Positions 59,844 to 64,000 of a stretch of 64,000 bases of DNA are shown here, one piece after another. Within the stretch, counting starts at the first letter, position 1. Every line of letters starts with the position of its first letter. The stretch spans positions 108,273 through 172,272 of the forward strand of contig CABZEW010000001.1 in the NCBI GenBank assembly GCA_902524845.1, read 5' to 3'. Both the position numbers and the translations under genes were made by a program. Source of the stretch: an uncultured Alphaproteobacteria bacterium. GTDB taxonomy: Bacteria; Pseudomonadota; Alphaproteobacteria; Rhodobacterales; Rhodobacteraceae. The notes under the pieces are model-generated. The model was not told the DNA's origin. It saw nothing but the letters and a program-made list of their open reading frames with translations, and made no database searches.

Positions 59844-60011
59844 ATGTCTAAAGAAGTTATAATCACAGATAAAATTGTTGTATCGTGCAATGGAGACGAT
59901 AGAAAAGGGAGTAACCATCCTAAAGTGTGGTTGAAAATAAAAGAGACAAAGAACTATATTGACTGCCCTTACTGTGAGCGGAGATTTTCATACCAACCAT
60001 CAAAGGATTAG
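59844..60011 (+). CDS. Zinc-finger protein, zf-CHCC family
   Basis: A small protein (55 residues from the ATG at 59844; 65 from the ATG at 59814) with one Cys, one His and a CPYC pair in the order C-x9-H-x15-C-x2-C and the pattern NHPKVWLKI...IDCPYCERRFSYQ. This is the zf-CHCC fold, related to the NDUFS6 subunit of complex I. Relatives begin close to the first Cys, which favours 59844 and leaves room for the divergent ABC promoter. It ends 3 bases before polA. Confidence 0.8.
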   Translation: MSKEVIITDKIVVSCNGDDRKGSNHPKVWLKIKETKNYIDCPYCERRFSYQPSKD

Positions 60012-60014
60012 ATT

Positions 60015-62780
60015 GTGAATAATCTTGATCTCGGAAAACATCTTATTTTAGTAGATGGATCTGGATATATATTTAGAGCTTACCATGCTCTTCCACCTCT
60101 TAAAAAGTCAGATGGAACACCCACGGGAGCAGTCTCTGGTTTCTGCAACATGCTTTTTAAATTGGTAAATGAAATCAAGGAATTTGAAGCGACCCATATC
60201 GCCGTTGTGTTTGACCACAAGGATAAGACCTTTAGAACCGATATTTATAAAGATTACAAAGCTAACAGACCTCCGCCCCCTGAAGATTTGGTGCCTCAGT
60301 TTCAGTTAATCCGAGAAGCCACAGAAGCATTTGGCTTTTTTGCGATAGATAAGAAAGGCTATGAGGCTGACGATATAATCGCTACTCTTGCTCAGAATGC
60401 AGCTGAGGAAGGCGCAACTGTAACAATCTTTTCCTCAGACAAAGATTTAATGCAACTCGTTTCGAACAACATAAAAATGTATGATCCTATACGGAATATT
60501 TTCATTGACATTGAAAAAGTGAAAGAGAAATTTGGCGTTACACCTGACAAGGTAATAGATGTCCAAGCTCTCATTGGTGATAAGGTTGATAATGTGCCAG
60601 GAGTACCAGGAATCGGCGTGAAGACAGCCTCAAGCTTAATATCAGAATTTAAAAACGTTGAAACTCTGGTAGAGAAATATACGGCAATAAATAAGGAGAG
60701 AATAAAGACCCTTATTTCTAGCAATATTGATAACATAGTTTTGTCGAAAAAGCTTGTCACCTTGCACAAAAAAGTAGAGATTAAAATATCTATCGGTGAT
60801 CTTGAGCTAACAACTTTAAATCTCAAAAAATTATTAGTTTTCACAAAAATGATGGAATTCAATGCTCTATCAAAAAGAATCTCTTCTCAACTAGAAGAGT
60901 TCAATTCATCAGGTACATCTCAGGGTGATCAGGGAGAAATAATACCTTCAGGAAATTATCAAGTAATTCAAACTGGAGATGCACTTAATAGATGGTGTAA
61001 AAAAATATTTAAACAGAAAGTTTTTGCTATTGATACTGAAACAACGTCTCTTGATACGCTATCCGCTGAAATAGTGGGAATTTCCGTTTGCGTTGGTTCA
61101 GGGCAAGCCTGTTATATACCAATAGCCCATCAGACCGGTCAACCAGAATACAAAGAATTGGAACAAAACCAGTTGGATAGAGATATGGTGTTGGAGAAAC
61201 TGCGGCCCCTTTTGGCTGATAAAAGTATATTGAAAATAGGTCACAATATAAAATTTGACATCAAGGTTTTGGATAAGTATGGATGCCAATTGAATTCCTT
61301 TGATGACACTATGTTAATGTCACACTGTATAAATGGTGGACGTCAGAGACACAACTTAGACTCAGTGGTCAAGAGTCTTCTTAGTTTAGAAACAATAAAG
61401 CTTAAAGACTTAATTGGGTCAGGAAAGAAGGAAATTAACTTCAAAAATGTGCCAATAAGTTTAGCAGCAAATTATGCAGCGGAAGATGCAGACATGACTT
61501 TTAGAGTGTGGAAAGTTTTGAAAAAAGATTTGGTCAATCAATCAGTTTACAGTGTCTACCATAATATTGATAAACCCATGGTCCCCGTTTTGGTGGAGGC
61601 AGAACTGAAAGGGGTTGAAGTTGATAGGCTACAGTTGCAAAAACTCTCTCAATTTTTTGAAAAAAAATTAAAAGAATTAGAAAATGAAATATTTCTCATG
61701 GTGGGAGTTAGATTCAATATAGCTTCCCCAAAACAATTGAGCGAAATTCTTTTTGAAAAGTTAAAGCTACCTAATGGAAAGAAAAATAAATCAGGTGGTT
61801 TTCAAACGGGAGCAGAGATCTTGGAAGATTTGTCTTCAAAAGGTTTTGAAATTGCATCACACTTGCTTGAGTGGAGAAAGATTTCTAAATTGAAATCTAC
61901 TTACTCAGACTCCCTTACGCTACATATAAATAGTTTGACAGGAAGGGTGCATACCTCGTTTAACCTGGCTGGTACATCCACCGGTCGTCTCTCTTCCTCT
62001 GACCCAAATCTTCAAAATATACCAATTCGAGATGCAGAGGGTAAAAAAATTAGAGAAGCTTTTATTGCTAAAAAAGGAGCTAGGCTTCTCAGCCTTGACT
62101 ATAACCAAATAGAACTCCGATTATTAGCTCATATAGCAGACGTTAAAGGTCTCAAGGATGCATTTAAAAATAATATTGATATTCACTCAAGTACTGCATC
62201 TCAAATATTTAAGGTTCCAATTGAAAACGTAGATAGTTCACTTAGAAGAAAAGCAAAAGCCATAAACTTCGGAATAATTTATGGTATCTCTGCATTTGGA
62301 TTATCGAAAAACCTTAAAATAGCTCGCACTGAAGCACAGGAATTCATAGATAATTATTTCAAACAATTTCCAGAAATAAAAGACTATATGATTGCTACCG
62401 TAAAAACAGCGAAAGAATATGGTTTTGTAAAAACCTTGTTCAATAGAAAAATACATCTACCTAATATTGGTACCAAAGGTCCGGCTGGTGGCTTCGCAGA
62501 GAGAGCTGCAATTAATGCACCGATCCAAGGTAGCGCCTCGGATATAATTAAGCGGGCGATGATTAAAATTCACACCTTTCTAAAAACTTCTAACTTGAAT
62601 GCAGACCTTCTCTTGCAAGTGCATGACGAACTAATATTTGAAATCAGTAACAATACAATTGATGAAATACAAAACAAAGCCTCTAACATCATGGAACGTG
62701 CCACATTACCATATTTAGATCTGGACGTTCCTTTAAAGGTTGAAGGAGGACAGGGAGTTAACTGGTATTTGGCTCATTGA
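60015..62780 (+). CDS. polA: DNA polymerase I
   Basis: Gap-filling and RNA-primer-removing polymerase. The 921-residue protein has all three domains: 5' nuclease (about 8-300, VDGSGYIFRAYHALPP and SSDKDLMQLV), proofreading 3'-5' exonuclease with intact residues (FAIDTETTSLD, IGHNIKFDIKVL, YAAEDADMTF), and polymerase motifs A (Asp695 in LDYNQIELR), B (RRKAKAINFGIIYG) and C (Asp871 in VHDELIFE). The start is GTG with AAGGA upstream. The 3' end overlaps the convergent CinA-type gene by 23 bases. Confidence 0.97.
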   Translation: MNNLDLGKHLILVDGSGYIFRAYHALPPLKKSDGTPTGAVSGFCNMLFKLVNEIKEFEATHIAVVFDHKDKTFRTDIYKDYKANRPPPPEDLVPQFQLIREATEAFGFFAIDKKGYEADDIIATLAQNAAEEGATVTIFSSDKDLMQLVSNNIKMYDPIRNIFIDIEKVKEKFGVTPDKVIDVQALIGDKVDNVPGVPGIGVKTASSLISEFKNVETLVEKYTAINKERIKTLISSNIDNIVLSKKLVTLHKKVEIKISIGDLELTTLNLKKLLVFTKMMEFNALSKRISSQLEEFNSSGTSQGDQGEIIPSGNYQVIQTGDALNRWCKKIFKQKVFAIDTETTSLDTLSAEIVGISVCVGSGQACYIPIAHQTGQPEYKELEQNQLDRDMVLEKLRPLLADKSILKIGHNIKFDIKVLDKYGCQLNSFDDTMLMSHCINGGRQRHNLDSVVKSLLSLETIKLKDLIGSGKKEINFKNVPISLAANYAAEDADMTFRVWKVLKKDLVNQSVYSVYHNIDKPMVPVLVEAELKGVEVDRLQLQKLSQFFEKKLKELENEIFLMVGVRFNIASPKQLSEILFEKLKLPNGKKNKSGGFQTGAEILEDLSSKGFEIASHLLEWRKISKLKSTYSDSLTLHINSLTGRVHTSFNLAGTSTGRLSSSDPNLQNIPIRDAEGKKIREAFIAKKGARLLSLDYNQIELRLLAHIADVKGLKDAFKNNIDIHSSTASQIFKVPIENVDSSLRRKAKAINFGIIYGISAFGLSKNLKIARTEAQEFIDNYFKQFPEIKDYMIATVKTAKEYGFVKTLFNRKIHLPNIGTKGPAGGFAERAAINAPIQGSASDIIKRAMIKIHTFLKTSNLNADLLLQVHDELIFEISNNTIDEIQNKASNIMERATLPYLDLDVPLKVEGGQGVNWYLAH

Positions 62781-63486
62781 GATCTCTTAAAATTTCATTA
62801 AAAACTTTATTTAGCCGAACTCGGTCAGTGTGTCTTAAAACTATTTCTACTCCAAATACTCCAGAATTGTTAAAGGGATATGATCCTATAGATATGTCTT
62901 TATATCTATCTGCATAATTCCAAAGTATATCTGCTATTTCACTTTCCTTCGTAAATACTTTAACAGTTTTGGAAAGAATTGGGTTTACAGATCCTATATT
63001 TAAAATTATTTCTTGAACCATTGCTTCAAAGATCTGTGGAACTCCAGCCATCACAAATACATTTTTAATAATAAAGCCAGGCGCACCGGAAATCTTATTT
63101 TTTATAAGTTTAGCACCCTTGGGAATTCTTGCCATTCGCAACCTCGCCGTATTAAGGTCTTTTTTTCCGTTTTTATAATTCATTGCCAGTAATTCCACGG
63201 CGTCATCTCTAACGATCAACGGTGTATGAAAACAATTGGCAATAGCTTCAGCAGTTATATCATCATGGGTTGGCCCTATTCCGCCACTAGTAAAAACATA
63301 ATCTTTCGCAGAAGCCTCATTATTAACAACACTCTCTATAATATTAAGATCATCAGGAATGACCCTTATTTCCTCTAATGAAATTCCCTTTTGTACTAAC
63401 ATTTTAGCTAAATAGTTAGAATTTGTATCTTGTGTTCTTCCGGAAAGAATTTCATTTCCTATAATTATAATTGAAGCTGTTTTCAT
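62758..63486 (-). CDS. CinA-type molybdopterin-binding domain protein
   Basis: A 242-residue protein matching the N-terminal COG1058 domain of CinA, without the C-terminal nicotinamide-nucleotide amidase domain. Motifs: IIIIGNEILSGRTQDTNSNYLA, FTSGGIGPTHDDITAEAIA, ISGAPGFIIKNVFVMAGVP. Relatives cleave ADP-ribose or similar nucleotides. Converges with polA. Confidence 0.88.
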   Translation of the reverse strand: MKTASIIIIGNEILSGRTQDTNSNYLAKMLVQKGISLEEIRVIPDDLNIIESVVNNEASAKDYVFTSGGIGPTHDDITAEAIANCFHTPLIVRDDAVELLAMNYKNGKKDLNTARLRMARIPKGAKLIKNKISGAPGFIIKNVFVMAGVPQIFEAMVQEIILNIGSVNPILSKTVKVFTKESEIADILWNYADRYKDISIGSYPFNNSGVFGVEIVLRHTDRVRLNKVFNEILRDLNEPNTS

Positions 63487-63572
63487 TTAAGTAGCAAATT
63501 TCTTTTGAAAAATGAAGTTTCCTCTTTACTGAATAATATTTGGCTAATAATCATAGACTATAAAGAGAATGA

Positions 63573-64000
63573 ATGATAAGAAAAATGCGTAAAAATAAAG
63601 ATGGAATACATATATATGATATAGATGCGCACGAAGGCATAAAAAAAGCGTGTGAGATTGCCTCAAAAACGCTCGACATGATTGGTAATTACGTCGAACC
63701 TGGCGTAACAACCGAGGAGCTAAATAAAACGTGTCATGATTTTATTTTGGCACACAATTCAGTGCCTGCAACTTTAGGTTATAGAGGTTATCCAAAATCT
63801 TGTTGTATTTCTCTTAATCATGTTGTCTGCCATGGGATTCCCAGTAACAAAAAACTTAAAAATGGTGATATTTTAAATATAGACGTTACTTGTATTCTTG
63901 ACGGTTGGTATGGAGACACCAGCAGAATGTTCACCGTAGGTGATATAGATTTAAAGTCTAGGAGACTTATTCAGATAACTCATGACGCTCTCCTGTTAGC
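63573..64000 (+). CDS. map: Methionine aminopeptidase type I, 5' part
   Basis: Removes the initiator methionine from new proteins. The reading frame from ATG 63573 (or 63585) runs open to the window end, giving about 142 residues: IHIYDIDAHEGIKKACEIAS, GYRGYPKSCCISLNHVVCHGIP with the active-site His, and the metal-ligand segments ILNIDVT and YGDTSRMF with both Asp residues. The C-terminal half lies outside the window. Confidence 0.95.
   Translation, partial: MIRKMRKNKDGIHIYDIDAHEGIKKACEIASKTLDMIGNYVEPGVTTEELNKTCHDFILAHNSVPATLGYRGYPKSCCISLNHVVCHGIPSNKKLKNGDILNIDVTCILDGWYGDTSRMFTVGDIDLKSRRLIQITHDALLL

Overview
The window is a gene-dense, strongly AT-rich piece of chromosome from an alphaproteobacterium, most likely a low-GC marine relative of the Rhodobacterales. 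Three things point there. The block ccr, ecm, sdhBADC, mch, malyl-CoA thioesterase, mdh, sucCD, sucA, sucB, lpd has close to the gene content and order known from Rhodobacter sphaeroides. The ATP synthase F0 operon (I, a, c, b', b) stands apart from F1. Families largely restricted to Alphaproteobacteria are present (TIGR02300, TIGR02186, DUF2794). The species assignment is inference. I see no CRISPR array, transposon, phage gene, rRNA or intrinsic terminator. One tRNA (Ala, GGC anticodon) is present.

Layout. 1-3.5 kb: an error-prone polymerase gene dnaE2 lacking its usual C-terminal OB region, and a small I78-type protease-inhibitor lipoprotein. 3.5-11.5 kb (minus strand): smc, sseA, a GNAT acetyltransferase, an aromatic/aspartate aminotransferase, then acetyl-CoA synthetase. 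11.6-14 kb (plus): FMN reductase, HTD2-type hydratase, EamA exporter. 14-20 kb: lytic transglycosylase, dapA-smpB, queuosine-precursor transporter, gshB, rsmI. 20-27.7 kb (plus): glnD-murJ-trpS, a universal stress protein, an Nfu scaffold, tsaB (with a frame break in a T10 run) and rimI. 27.7-32.4 kb (minus): a nucleoside-type BMP ABC importer. 32.5-34.2 kb: TSUP exporter plus TIGR02186 protein. 34.2-51.8 kb: ethylmalonyl-CoA pathway and TCA cycle. 51.9-55.3 kb: TIGR02300, tRNA-Ala, DUF2794, a gamma-glutamyltransferase, HspQ, a small lytic transglycosylase lipoprotein. 55.3-57.8 kb: F0 operon. 57.8-64 kb: PfkB kinase, a lone ABC ATPase, a zinc-finger protein, polA, a CinA-type protein and the start of map.

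How it works together. Acetate activated by Acs enters the TCA cycle, most of whose oxidative half is encoded here. The ethylmalonyl-CoA genes (ccr, ecm, mch and a malyl-CoA thioesterase/lyase-type gene) let C2 units be assimilated without isocitrate lyase. The remaining steps (Msd, epimerase, Mcl1, propionyl-CoA carboxylase) must lie elsewhere.

The most notable non-routine signals are the tsaB frame break, a 5-codon mini-ORF with the best Shine-Dalgarno sequence in front of ecm, a long perfect hairpin inside the start of the BMP-operon ATPase gene, and three convergent gene pairs that share one TTAA for both stop codons. No convincing wholly new multigene system was found; most of the window is core genome.
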